A stretch of 64,000 nucleotides of DNA, taken from Trichobilharzia regenti (taxonomy: Eukaryota > Platyhelminthes > Trematoda > Strigeidida > Schistosomatidae). The translations under genes and the position numbers were made by a program. The notes under the pieces were generated by a model. It was not told the DNA's origin and searched no databases. It worked only from the letters and a program-made list of their open reading frames with translations. Shown here in pieces: positions 42,879 to 53,700 of this stretch. Positions within the stretch are counted from its first letter, which is position 1, and each line of letters starts with the position of its first letter. The DNA lies in NCBI GenBank assembly GCA_944472135.2, contig OX235264.1, forward strand, positions 87,492,319 through 87,556,318, given 5' to 3'.

Positions 42879-45731
42879 TCCCTCAAGGTGATTTTATTCC
42901 AATATCATTAAGAAGAAGTATGCGGAAGCATTCATTAAGTTACTACAGACATGACGACTTATCGTCGTTAATCGCTATCAAAACAATCCTCATTAGAATC
43001 CATGAGTTAAAAAATCTAAGTCTTAGGAATAAAGAAACGCGGGCAATTCAGTCGCCACATAACACTGGAGAAATAGCCAAACTCTTCAAAAGTAGGTTAA
43101 CTAACTCCAAATCAACATATACAAAAAAAATCCACCTTGGCGGCATTACTCATGAAAGTGCTGAGGACATATGTGAGGTGTTTAGCACGCACTTTGCCAA
43201 ACTGTACACTCTAGAAAATGACCAGGATATAGATTTCCCTCGTAAAACAGAAAAGTGTCTGAGCGATGTAGTCTTAAACGCCCAAGAAATCGATAAAGCT
43301 ATCACAACTCTTAAGCTTACTAATACTCCCGGCCCAGATGGAATGTCTTCCGTCCTCTTAAAAAATGGTGGAAATGACATGAATCTACTTCTTCTCAAGA
43401 TATTTTCAACTTCGATAAGGAGTGGAACTTATCCAAATAGCTGGAAGAAATCCTACGTTGTACCCATTCACAAAACCGGACCTACAGCGGACATAGATAA
43501 TTACCGCCCCGTCAACATTACTTCCGTAGTTTCACGTGTGATGGGAAAGATTGTAAAGAAGCAAATTGTTCAGTATTTGCTCTCGAATGACTTAATATCC
43601 CCTTTCCAATACGGTTTCCTAAATAAAAGATCGTGCATTACGTGCCAGTTAGATTATTTCGATCACATTACTGAATGTGTAGACAAAGGTCATTCGGCAG
43701 CAACATTATTTCTAGATGTTAGGAAAGCTTTTGATAAAGTCCCACATAACAGGCTCATACTGAAACTCCTATCTTATGGAATAAGTGGAAGGCTTCTTGA
43801 GTGGATAACTTCCTTTCTTACAGGAAGAGAACAGTTAGTTAAAGTCAACCATCACTTATCAACATCCAAACCGATAACCAGCGGCGTGATACAGGGTAGT
43901 GTTCTTGGCCCTACCCTATTCATTGTATTCATAAATGATATTGTCTCCATGATCAAGTATGGCAAGCCATACCTCTTTGCAGATGACCTCAAAGTTGTCT
44001 ATGATTTTGACTATAATGATATGAATATTGTTAGTAAAATCCAAGAAGACCTAAATAGTCTATGTAATTGGAGTGAAAAGTGGCAGTTAATGTTCAATCC
44101 AGCTAAATCTGGGATAACATACTTCGGACGTTGGAAACCTAGCATGTGTCTATACATGTACGGTGACCTTGTCTCAAACACGAACACGGTCACAGATCTC
44201 GGGGTAACATACTCAGATCTTACCTTTACTGAACATGCAAATAAGATGGTATCTGATTGTAAACGTCTAACCGGCTTTGTGCTACGCAACTTTTACACTC
44301 CAGAAGCCAGATTAGCCATATATAAGATATGCATTCGCCCCAAACTTGAATACTGTGCCCACTTATACAGTAGCTTTAAATCAGCAGAAAGAAAAAAAGT
44401 TGAAAGTGTCCAAAGATTCCTCACGAAACGCATATTAGGCTATGGTCAGCAAATAGAATACCTTGACAGATGTATTCGACTGGACTTAGAGCCCTTATGG
44501 TTAAGGAGAGTGAAGTGCAATTTATTTCTCTTATTCAAAGTTATAAGAAGGCACTGTAACAGTAACTCGCCCATAACCTGGGCTAATCCTAAATCGTATG
44601 GACTAATAATATAATAATAATAATAATATATTTATTTCACATAAATTAAGCATTTACATGATTCACATACCGTTTGTACAGGCATGATCATATTTGACAA
44701 GTGCAGGATGAAATTGAACACTTTTATGAAATTAAGATTTGGAAAATGAATAGAAAACTTTACAAGAATAGAATATAAGGTTTTGGTTTAAGTCTAAATT
44801 ATAATATTTAATACACTCATATTGAGTCAGATTCATGCGGGAATTATGAAATTTTGCGTTAATCGAATGTAAGAAGAGAGGTGATGTACATGTGCTGGAG
44901 TAAGCCACACTGGATCCAGACCGTTATTTTTATCATTTTATCAATCAATAAGAGTTCGAAAGTTTATAAAAATCCACATTAGACGGTAAGTACAGCATTA
45001 TATTGGTATTAGCAGATAGAAGGGACAAATTGGTCGCAAAGTTAACTTTGCGATGTTGAACAGAATTCAGAATGGAATTTGTTCCGTTGTTCATCGTAAG
45101 TGCTAACAATATTCTGGATATCGCTCAAGTAATACAAATGTAGAAAGCTGGATTACTGTTCATTAGCAGTGCTTCAGTGCAATACCTTCGAGAAGTGAAG
45201 AAAACAGAAGCAGCCAGCAGATAATGATAATTTAAGTAAACAATATGCGATAACCGCAGTGTTTATTCTCCTTTTTAATTACTAGAAAATTTCTAGTCAT
45301 TGAGTTTTATAGTCTACATACTAACGGTTAGTTTAAGTTTATAGTAGTAAACAACAACTGAAGTATAGAATAACAATAAAATATAAAGTAAAAATTAGGG
45401 CGAAACGAATTATGGTTTTCACTCTTATATAGGGTAATGTTGGGAATAGTAACTGAAGAAGTGAAATCCAAATGCCAAAGTACATAAGTTATTTAAAAGA
45501 AAAGAGGAAGTATATTAATACTGACTACGCAACCACAACTACCTTCTCAAGGTTAACACCCATAAACTCACCACTAGAGCTAACTTCTTCACCATTAAAT
45601 ATTGCAAACTTTGGAACCAACTACCCTCTGAGATAAGATCCTGTGAAAGGCCTGACAGTTTCAAAAGGAGCCTAGAAAAACATATAAACATGTCCACCCT
45701 AGCCCGCCTCAAAGATCTCAACTGCTGGTAG
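42879..45731 (+). pseudogene. LINE X ORF2 copy 3 (RT), interrupted
   Basis: Part of the right 3.3-kb repeat. The RT reads from 42879 (ATG 42920) through LFLDVRKAFDKV, SGVIQGSVLGP and FADDLKVVYDF to SYGLII at 44614, where the LINE fragment begins. The last part resumes at 45526 and ends LNCW. The endonuclease is absent. It shares MGKIVKK with copy 2 (copy 1 has MEKIVKK), so it derives from copy 2. Confidence 0.8.
44606..45522 (-). mobile_element. 5'-truncated LINE 3' fragment, duplicated copy
   Basis: Equivalent to 35880-36793 and bounded by the same GACTA repeats (44601-44605, 45523-45527). Present because the surrounding 3.3 kb was duplicated. Confidence 0.8.
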
Positions 45732-46174
45732 AGTGGAGAGACAATGGCTTTTCAATATTTAACTACGGAAAGTACACTAGTCCCTATACCAATATAATAA
45801 CACTTAGTAATTATGTAGGTTCAATACTTGAAATTCGATTGTCATTAAAATACTTAAAATGATTAAAATAGCTATGCGGCAAGTGTTCTCTTGCTTTACC
45901 ATGCTTGTTTCCCTTATAACACTCAGTTATTGAGCCTAATGTATTCTTTGATAATACGAATTGTGACACTGATTATGCTCTTATTATACATAGATTGATT
46001 TACTTTACGACTACCTGTAGTACTAACTACCCTTCTGTAGTATTGTTAAACAAATGCTGAAATTTTGTTGGTTCTGTTAATATCTTTTTATAATATATGT
46101 AGACAGGTTACTTTGCAATGTCAAATGTTGACTATATATAAGACTGTCATGATAATTTAGTACACTAAGTCCTG

Positions 46175-47476
46175 CCAACCGACCTTACCTTCATTTCATT
46201 CTACCTGCATTGATCCCTAACTATATTGTTCTGCTGAATCTGGCTCCACTATTCACAAAACCTGTTCTTTTTATTCTTTAAGGTTTTAACTTCTGGTGAA
46301 GTAATCTGTTCATTAGGACGCATGCATCCATATATAATGTTCATAAAGATGTACGCGGAGACACATTGGAAGCACTCATTAAGAAAGCTAGGGAGATGGA
46401 ATATGAGGTACGAACATGTCTGGTACCAAGAAATATATTTGCGGTAGCCATAATAATCATAGTCTCAGAGCTTAACATCAAAAAGGAGGGAGGGTGGCGT
46501 TAGCTGATCAGTAGATATGGTGGGGGTCACTAAGGTGAATCGCCCCATTCTGCAGGAACAGCAATATACAATTTGAAGGCTCGAGATATTTCTGATTTTT
46601 ATGAGGGCTTAGATCTTTATCTTGAAAAAGATAATAATGAACGCCTTGACAGATCATGCTTCTGCCTTTAAATATATACCATTCACTCAGCCTATTGTTG
46701 AGATGCGACCATGTGGGCTCTGCACAGATTTATGGGGCATCTTATAAACTAACTTGCTGCCCATTGTCGGATCTTTAAATACCACTTCACAATGTTTTAT
46801 CTCATTCATTTTCTAATAACGTCTCTACTTGATCCTCATTATATCCCATTAAACCCAACATTTTACAGCTCTTTATGACTTATTATATTCCTACTCTCTG
46901 AAGGGTACGTTTGTACATTAAATGCACAAAAAGGTATAAAACAAAAACAACTGGCACAACTGAGGATAAATGTATTAAAAGCAAAAGTGGACATCATGAT
47001 AGTACGAGATATACGTGTAGCATTATACATTGCAAATGAACGTTGTCAGCCTAGGAATTTTATTTTATTTTATTAATGCATTTATTAATGATACATTGCA
47101 CTTACCTATTTCATTACAATTTAATGATTCACCTCAGCACTTTTACTTTTCTAAAACAGCTTTCAATCCCTTGTAAACGTTGTACTTACCTCAATATTGG
47201 TTGGTTATCGTATGCCGACAACCACGGGATGAAAACGAAACGAAGTCGATTTTCCCGCTCAACCTGGAGGACAATTGTACAATTCAATAACTATACAGCC
47301 TAGTTCAGACAATGTGTATTTATATATATATCAAATATTTAACCGTTGAAACATTATTAACTTGTAGACAATCTACGATTTGATATTATATCATACTTGG
47401 TCGTGCCTGTAAAAATGGCATGCATTTTCATGTAAATTTATGTTTATATGAGAATATACATTATTATTATTATTAT
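46175..47476 (+). other. LINE X 3' UTR
   Basis: No supported gene. It ends with GAGAATATACATTATT and an (ATT)n tail. The open frame at 47076-47303 has no recognisable motif and is not taken as coding. Confidence 0.5.
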
Positions 47477-48007
47477 TACATCCGTGAATGAATTGATTGA
47501 TGTTAAGGACAGCAGATGGGTCGTATACGCCGGGGAGGCTAGGCTATTGCTGAGAATGATATGCATACGGAGGTAATTGTTGGCTGCGTTCCGAAACGCC
47601 GGGGAGAAAGAGTGTAAACGACTGAGGCTCGCATACGTCACCGTTACTAGAACTGAGGCAGAATGAGTGACAAACGATTTCAGTGGTAATTGGTAGTGAG
47701 TAGATACGAGGATGAGCGTAGAGTATCGTGAGGTGGTGCTATGGTCGCGTTGCTTTCTGCCAGTCATTCTAGCAAGTGGCGATTGTGTTGCAAGAGGATG
47801 TGTCAAGAGGATGCCTTAAACTGTTAGGCGCAGGTCGTCATTGATGTGTGAGATTGTGCTGTGGGTGGTATGCTTGTGGTGTGTTGGCTTTTCTGTTTGT
47901 TTTCCATTTCAGCTCTGTCCGTGTGACCCAGGTTCTCGCAATGTCATCCATGTCAACGCGTGTTGGTCATGATGGAAAAAAGGGATGGATCCTTTTCTTC
48001 CGGGGAG
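47477..48007 (+). other. 3' internal remainder of LTR copy C/E
   Basis: It resumes at ACATCCGTGAATG, exactly where copy E stopped at 28363. It is equivalent to about 2430-2961 of copy A, including the purine-rich tract before the LTR. Confidence 0.8.
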
Positions 48008-48365
48008 TGTCAATGGAGTTGAAGATTGAACGATCAATTCATGGTTGTTTGCTCAAAATCAACTTCCCCAATTTTCCTGGAGGCATCAATACGACAGTCA
48101 TCGTCTCATCGGTCGCTGTTCAGAAAGAAGTCAGCAGTAAACCATCAGAAGTAATTTTGTGATTTATTACTGTAATATTTGTTCACAGACCTTAGTCATA
48201 CGTCATTTATATGTTGGTGTAACAGTAAAGAATCCTCGAGTCGCCAATTGGTGTTTTGGTTTTTTCGTCCGTTATTACCAAGCGTTTCTGAGAAACTTCA
48301 AGCGACAGCGTGAGCCCGAGCGTAGCAAGAGCTGGGCATTAGCGCTTTAGGAGAGGTGGCCGACA
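48008..48365 (+). repeat. Outer 3' LTR of the nested stack
   Basis: 358 bp, TGTCAATGGAG to GGCCGACA (a variant of TGACA). The right flank ATGAT (48366-48370) equals the left flank of LTR C at 19548-19552. Confidence 0.9.
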
Positions 48366-48884
48366 ATGATAGTTTTCGCAGCCTAAGAATACTAGGAAAA
48401 TTTCCTTCAATAGGATAAACGTATAACACGTTATTTTCGATTTACTTAGGCGTACTACATTTGTTATTATGTATATGTTGTAATCGCAATACAAACCTAA
48501 GCTCAACGCATTTTTTTCATGAGCCCTGATGAAAGATAATCCTTTACGCAGCAGGATGGAATGCAACTGAAATATTTCATGGGGGGGGTTGATGATGCGC
48601 TGAGGAAATAATAACGGTTTACGATTACGACGTATTTCACACAAGTTGCCTATCAACTTCGTTGACTATGGAATGTCCTTGAAATGATAATTAAGAGAGA
48701 TACAAGTAGTCAACATAAATACATATATTTACAAAATAACAACAGTTAAACAGTACATATTCACATTAAAAAGATTTTATAACAATTCAGTGGGAGAAAT
48801 CACAGTTGTAGTTTTGTATGGCTACATCATAGTCAAATTGAAGTCCACTAATCGTCTTATGCACAACATGTGGATCATTTTCCC
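48366..48884. other. Host intergenic DNA
   Basis: Non-coding. Contains a run of nine G's near 48582. It would be the 3' flank of the minus-strand gene that ends at 48885. Confidence 0.5.
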
Positions 48885-49387
48885 TCAGATGATTGTGGCA
48901 CTGGACCCGTCTTTACAGCTTTCAGCACTACCTGATCTTTCGGAAGAAACTGGTCGTGATATTTCCATGCAAAGATTGAGATTGTATTCCTTTGAGTACC
49001 TCCGGACACACTGAGAAATATCTAAGGATATATACATATCAAGTGAATTATTCTTACCTCAGATGAACAATTCCTAATCTTAGCATCAATGAATATGTGA
49101 ACAAGGGAGGGAACAATAGTAAGATCGGTAAGAATAGTCCATATATCCCATAATAAACTTGAAGAATCCTGAAACTTCCGATTTATCTTTCACAGTTTGT
49201 CTTCTACAAAATGCAAATATTACACAAATGCCTCTCCTCTCTGTCCGTTACAATCAACTGAAAAAGGCTAAATCTTCAAACTTTATACTTCTTTGATTAA
49301 GTTACCCAATAATATTCTCTTTTTTCGTGGGCCCACATGCATATCGCATCTATAAAATCCATACATGCGTTAACTTGTCTCCTTAAT
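48885..49387 (-). CDS. Last three exons of an unrecognised host gene
   Basis: Minus-strand exons: 49387-49306 (after TTTTTTTCAG, before GTAACT), 49168-49058 (after AGTTTCAG, before GTAAGA), and 49010-48885 ending TGA. Introns are 137 and 47 nt; introns this short are common in flukes. Phases match throughout, giving at least 105 residues: an N-terminal part with ACMDFIDAICMWAHEKRE, a hydrophobic helix (LLWDIWTILTDLTIVPSLV), and a Cys/Ser-rich end (SSERSGSAESCKDGSSATII). The first exon begins one base into a codon, so more exons lie upstream, possibly beyond the LINE at 49787. I do not recognise the protein. The consistent phases are the main evidence. Confidence 0.5.
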
Positions 49388-49786
49388 CTGAAAAAAATGT
49401 AATGTCTATGCGACTTTTATTACTGTCATTTGAAAGCCCGCCTCAGTAACGTGTGCTACGTATTAACCGCAGCGTTTATGCAAAAGATATTGGACGCGCG
49501 AACTTTGAAAAGGGAGTTAATTTTCACGCTCTTGTTTATAATTGGCTTTTGTTGTGTTATACGTTCCAAAAGTCCACAGATTTAACTTTAAATCAGTTTA
49601 TTCTGATCGAAGTTAGTTTACGTTTCAGATTTGAGTCTATTACTTATAGGTAGTTGTGTTCTTATAACATAATAGTTACATATATCCATCTTTGTGCACT
49701 CATTAGCTTTTATCACTGATTTATAAAGTTTATATATATATATATTTGAAGTTGTATTTAATTCTTCCTGGTTTGTTTTAAATAAA
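49388..49786. other. Intron or intergenic DNA before the PHD LINE
   Basis: No reliable exon. A (TA)n run lies at 49731-49745. A possible minus-strand donor (GTAACT complement near 49675) is too weak to use. Confidence 0.35.
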
Positions 49787-50305
49787 ATGCCTATCAGAAG
49801 AAACCGCTGCGGGAGGGCTATGTGCCAGTTTCCAGTGGATGAGGGAATGCAGTGTGATGACTGCGAGAGACGGTTTCACAGTATGTGCACGAACCTTACT
49901 CCAGCAGCATACAAACGCTGCTGCAAACCTCTAGCAAACTGGTTGTGCAATGACTGCTGTAGTACAACTAAACTCCGTATTACAGAAGCCATTGCTACTC
50001 TCCGTGGGGCTTTAAAGCTCATGGACTGCAAGCGTCCTCCACCACAGAAGAATACCGACTATTTCTCAGATAACGATGACGCGACTAGCGTCATAGACAA
50101 AACAGCACATGTCCCCGATGTGACCTTGCCAATAAGTGAGTGCTCTACGGCACAGAAGAACACCCACCACATTCCAGACTCCCAGGTCTCCCCCACGATA
50201 CTGGATAAGCCCTCCAGTGACAGTAATGGAAAAACCGCCGCGAAGAGGAGGCGTACCAGGGGTCGAAAACCTGCTCCTGGACTTCAAAATGTCGAAGTCT
50301 CGTAG
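49787..50305 (+). pseudogene. LINE ORF1 with PHD-type zinc finger (shortened)
   Basis: 172 codons from ATG 49787. Residues about 8-60 form a PHD finger: MCQFPVDEGMQCDDCERRFH, CTNLTPAAYKRC, WLCNDCC. The pattern C...C, C-x2-C, H-x3-C, C-x2-C is complete. A coil-like and Pro/Ser-rich part follows, then a basic patch (KRRRTRGRKP). The expected RRM-like half is missing, and the frame runs out where the endonuclease fragment (VGDFNAPAVDWSS, near 50303) begins, so a deletion joined ORF1 to ORF2. Confidence 0.7.
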
Positions 50306-52330
50306 TTGGCGACTTCAACGCCCCAGCAGTTGACTGGTCGAGCCTAACAACTCCATCTTCAGTCAACTCCTTCGATCATAAACTGCTAGAGTCTAGTATA
50401 TCGCTAGCCCTAGTCTAACATATCAATAAGCCCACGCGCTATGACTCACAGCACTCCTCGTCAACTCTGGACCTAGTGTTCTCCCACGGTGGGGACGTGG
50501 ATCTCAAACAACATTGTCAATCACGTCTCATAAACCGTTAATGCCCAGCTCTCGCTACGCTCGGGCCCACGCTGTTCCTTGAAGATTTCAGAAACGCTTA
50601 GTTATAACGGACGAAAAAACCAAAACACCGATCTGCCGCTTGATATTTCTTTATTGGTACACCAACATATAAAAAGAATAAGTGAACTAAGGTCTGAAAA
50701 CAAATATTACAATAATAAATCATTGTATTACTTCTGACGATGTTTCACTCTTCTTTCTGAACAGCGACCGATGAGACGATGACTGTCGTATTGATGCCTC
50801 CGCGAAAATTGGGGAAGTTGATTTTAAGCAAACAACCAAGAATTGATCGTTCAATCTTCAACTCCATTGACAAACATCTTCCTCCGTTAGGAAGAAGTGA
50901 CCATGCTGTGCTCACCTTCAAGTTCACAGCAACGGCAGCAAGGGCCAAAACCCTAGCTCGACCAAACGTTTGGAAAGCTGACATAAATGCGATCGTCTCA
51001 GCAGCCAACTCAGTAAACTGGTACATCAACCCAGAGTCCCAAGTAGAAGAGGCATGGAACCAATTTAAGCAACTTTACGCCCGAGTAACTGTACCTTTCA
51101 TCCCTTGGTCTGTTCCAAAGGGTCGGAAACATTCCCCCCCTTGGATAAACCGGGAGATTCGTAAGTTACTCAGACGTAAACGCAGATGTTGGAACCTGTT
51201 TGCAACACTTGAGACTTCTGAGACCAGAGAATTATATAATACTGCTAGAAATAAAGCTATCGCAGAAATCTGCCAATCAAGGATGAAGTTTGAGACACAC
51301 CTGGCTCAAAATGCAAAGGCACAACCTAAGAAAATTTTCCCGTACTTAAACTTCAGGAATAAAACATCCAGTGGTGTCCCAAACCTGATTATTGACAAAG
51401 ATACAATCGAAGAAGATCAAGAAAAAGCAGAAGCAATGGAAAACTACTTCTCCCAAGTCTTCACTCGGGAGTCATCAGTGCCCATAGGACCAGCTCTGGC
51501 TGCATCAGAAGAACATGGGATAGATTCCGTTGACATCGACCAAGGCATCGTGCTCAACTGCTTAATGAAACTAGATGCAGGGAAATCAATGGGCCCTGAC
51601 AGTCTTCATCCAAGTTTTCTCAAGGAGCTATCAGCCCACATAGCCGGCCCCTTGACCACGATCTTCAAGCTGTCTCTCCTAAATGGAGTGTTGCCACGTG
51701 ATTGGAAAGACGCCATAGTAACCACCATACACAAAGGAGGATCAAGACAAGGCCCTTCAAATTATAGGCCTATCAGTCTCACCAGCACTTTAATCAAGAT
51801 ACTGGAAAGAATTATCAAGAAAAGCATCATGGCTTATCTGGAAAATAGCAGCTTGTTATCCGGAGCACAGCATGGCTTTCGGAGGAACCTCTCATGCCTG
51901 TCAAATCTCCTGACTGCAAGAGAAAGCTGGGTCAAGACAAAGGACAACAGAAGACCCGTTGACGTCGTCTTCATAGACTTCAGCAAAGCCTTTGATAAAG
52001 TACCTCACAAAAGACTACTCATGAAATTGGAAAGTCTTGGTATCAAAGGCAGACTACTAGACTGGCTCAGGGAATTCCTCATAGATAGGAGGAAGACAGT
52101 TAGGATCAACTCAAAACTCTCCTCCTGGACAGCAGTAAGTAGTGGAGTGCCACAAGGCACGGTTCTCGGTCCCCTCCTTTTTATTTTGTATATCATTGAG
52201 TTACCTCTACTCACCGACTCCCCTATGGCCCTATACGCAGATGACTTAAAAATTTGGAGAGAGCTGTCCAATAAGCATGGTTGCACATTTTGCCACATTG
52301 ATCGGGAGCATCTATTCAACAGACCACTCT
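50300..52330 (+). pseudogene. LINE ORF2 (endonuclease + RT) split by a solo LTR
   Basis: The endonuclease left part (GDFNAPAVDWSS, LDLVFSHGG) stops at 50514. The right part resumes after the LTR with GRSDHAVLTFKF. The RT has NYRPISLTST, FIDFSKAFDKV, SGVPQGTVLGP, YADDLKIW, then a frame loss near 52280. An open frame of 529 codons (50779-52368) starts inside the antisense LTR and runs through the RT, so the LTR supplies an ATG and about 31 foreign residues. Truncated; no thumb or C-terminus. Confidence 0.8.
50515..50872 (-). repeat. Solo LTR of the gag-only family
   Basis: 358 bp in minus orientation (TGTCAATGG at 50872, TGACA at 50515). AACAT is duplicated at 50510-50514 and 50873-50877. It is a product of LTR-LTR recombination after insertion in the LINE. 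Confidence 0.9.
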
Positions 52331-52626
52331 CCATCTCACTAACTAAGCTTAGCGTTTATTATTCCTAGTTCACTTATTACAAAAGCACATAGCATAGCGA
52401 ACAATTAAAGAAGTTCAGAGGAACTAAAAATCAAGAGTATATTAAACATTTGATTAATTTACAAAAGAAAATTCTGATGAAGGGTATTAACGTTAATTTG
52501 ACCGAATGTTTAATATACTCTTGATTTGTAGTTCCTCTGAACCTCTCTAATTGGTTGCTATGCTATGTGCTTTTGTAATAAGTGAACTAGGAATAATAAA
52601 CGCTAAGCTTAGTTAGTGGGATGGAG
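52329..52626. repeat. 298-bp foldback element
   Basis: Two arms of about 121 bp (52329-52449 and 52506-52626), starting CTCCATCTCACTAAC and ending with its complement, separated by about 56 bp. The outer 70 bp match with one mismatch; the inner part is looser. No coding. Possible foldback/MITE-like element or a snap-back copy at the LINE breakpoint; no target duplication was seen. Confidence 0.7.
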
Positions 52627-53119
52627 ATTTACTGTAGTATTATGAGACTGTTACTTTAGTCATTAATAGGATTTCGTGTCTGTTTCTACACAATAGCACA
52701 TCGTAAAAGCTTAGTGGGATTTAGCAAGTTGAATAGTGACTCTGCACTGTTCAATACGCTAAAGGCTCCTTATCTAGCCAGTTGAAAGTCTGTATACTGT
52801 TAAACGCCAAGTATGTAGTACAAGTAAATGTAGTAACTTAGGCTTGATAGCTACTTCACTAATCTGTTAATATGCAGTGACATCATCAAATAGACTGTTC
52901 ACTTGACAGTGAGCTAAGAAACAATTTTTATTTATTTCTAATATGCCGCTGAATCATAGGATGTTATCTGATATCCATCATTTCTATGATCAACAACTGC
53001 GGTATTTGCATATCTACTTTATGGATACTAAATAACTTACGCCTTCATGCATCTAATTACCTGCAGTATTCCCTATTCATTTGATGTATGTACACTAAAC
53101 AAGTCTTTCATAAATTCTC
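52627..53119. other. Unassigned non-coding DNA
   Basis: No gene, repeat boundary or RNA gene is supported. Confidence 0.35.
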
Positions 53120-53700
53120 CCACAAATGCTAAAGTTTCTGGTGTCGCAAGTGTTAATAATAGTTGCTTCCTTGGTTTCAATGCAAATGACGTTTATACGA
53201 ACTAAGGAAAAGTCATTCTTACTTAATCTTCAACCTTCACTTAAAGCCTTTAACGATCCCAAACAATTCTCCTATAAACACATTAGAAGTACTTTAGATG
53301 CAGCTACAGTCTTGCATCACAATATTTTCTCCAGTATAGACGATTGGGCTAAATTCGCTGCACCTTCCTAGATTACACATCTGCTTTCGACCCAGTACCT
53401 AGGGATATTTCGTTAAATAAGCCTGCTGAAACTCAAACTTAGTGTTGTATTGCTAAATGTACTGTACTAAGATGAACAGCTCTCTATTAGGAGTCAGAAA
53501 ATGCTCTTAAACTAAATCCTTCGAAATTTCAGGCTGTTATTTCCAGTTTCCGTTGTAAAAGAAAGTTAGGTGAAGGAGTTAATTCCTATGACCGTTGCGA
53601 AATTGATAATAGTAATATAGAAATCAAGTCTGACTTTAAGTATCTCGGACTAATTCATCACAGCGTATTAGCCCTAAATTCAGGCCACATGCAGGCATAA
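53120..53700 (+). pseudogene. Old LINE RT relic (L2/Rex-like wording)
   Basis: Scattered frames give FNDPKQFSYKHIRSTLDA (near 53255), FLDYTSAFDPVPRDI (near 53365), LKLNPSKFQAVISSF (near 53515) and DFKYLGLIHHSV (near 53635). In order these correspond to RT motifs before the fingers, the FxDxxxAF motif and the thumb. The catalytic (Y/F)ADD is not readable. At least three frame changes. The oldest LINE in the window. Confidence 0.6.

Larger units (their letters stand above)
42878..46174 (+). repeat. 3.3-kb direct repeat, right copy
   Basis: It starts with ATCCCTCAAGG immediately after L4 and ends TAAGTCCTG at 46174, after which the LINE X 3' UTR goes on as CCAACCGACC. It carries the same internal LINE fragment (44606-45522) as the left copy. 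Confidence 0.85.
28364..47476 (+). mobile_element. CR1-like LINE X, internally duplicated and interrupted
   Basis: It begins at 28364 inside copy E/C and ends with an (ATT)n tail at 47457-47476. TAC is present on both sides (28361-28363, 47477-47479). Order: about 390-bp 5' UTR, ORF1, ORF2 copy 1, a tandem second ORF2 copy from 33580, 3' UTR start, LINE L4, a third RT copy, rest of the 3' UTR. The 3' end GTGCCTGTAAAAATGGCATG...GAGAATATACATTATT resembles the end of L4, which supports one family. Confidence 0.75.
19553..48365 (+). mobile_element. Nested insertion stack bounded by LTR copy C
   Basis: The outermost 5' LTR starts at 19553 and the outermost 3' LTR ends at 48365. The five bases before and after are both ATGAT, the size expected for BEL/Pao target duplications. 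In between lie copy D, copy E, LINE X, a duplicated LINE fragment and LINE L4. Copy C's own internal sequence survives only at 20056-21205 and 25190-25257. Its 3' end has been fused to copy E's internal region, probably by recombination between their 3' LTRs. Confidence 0.8.
49787..52328 (+). mobile_element. PHD-finger LINE (CR1/jockey-like), with a solo LTR inside
   Basis: ORF1 with a PHD finger, then an endonuclease fragment, a solo LTR at 50515-50872, the rest of the endonuclease and an RT that stops being readable at about 52290. A family different from X/L4, with no detectable 3' end: the element is cut where the foldback starts. Confidence 0.75.

Noticed and set aside
47076..47303. 75-codon frame in the LINE X 3' UTR
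   Set aside because: No motif and located in a LINE 3' UTR.
48577..48592. G-run as a quadruplex signal
   Set aside because: A single run of nine G's without neighbouring G tracts.
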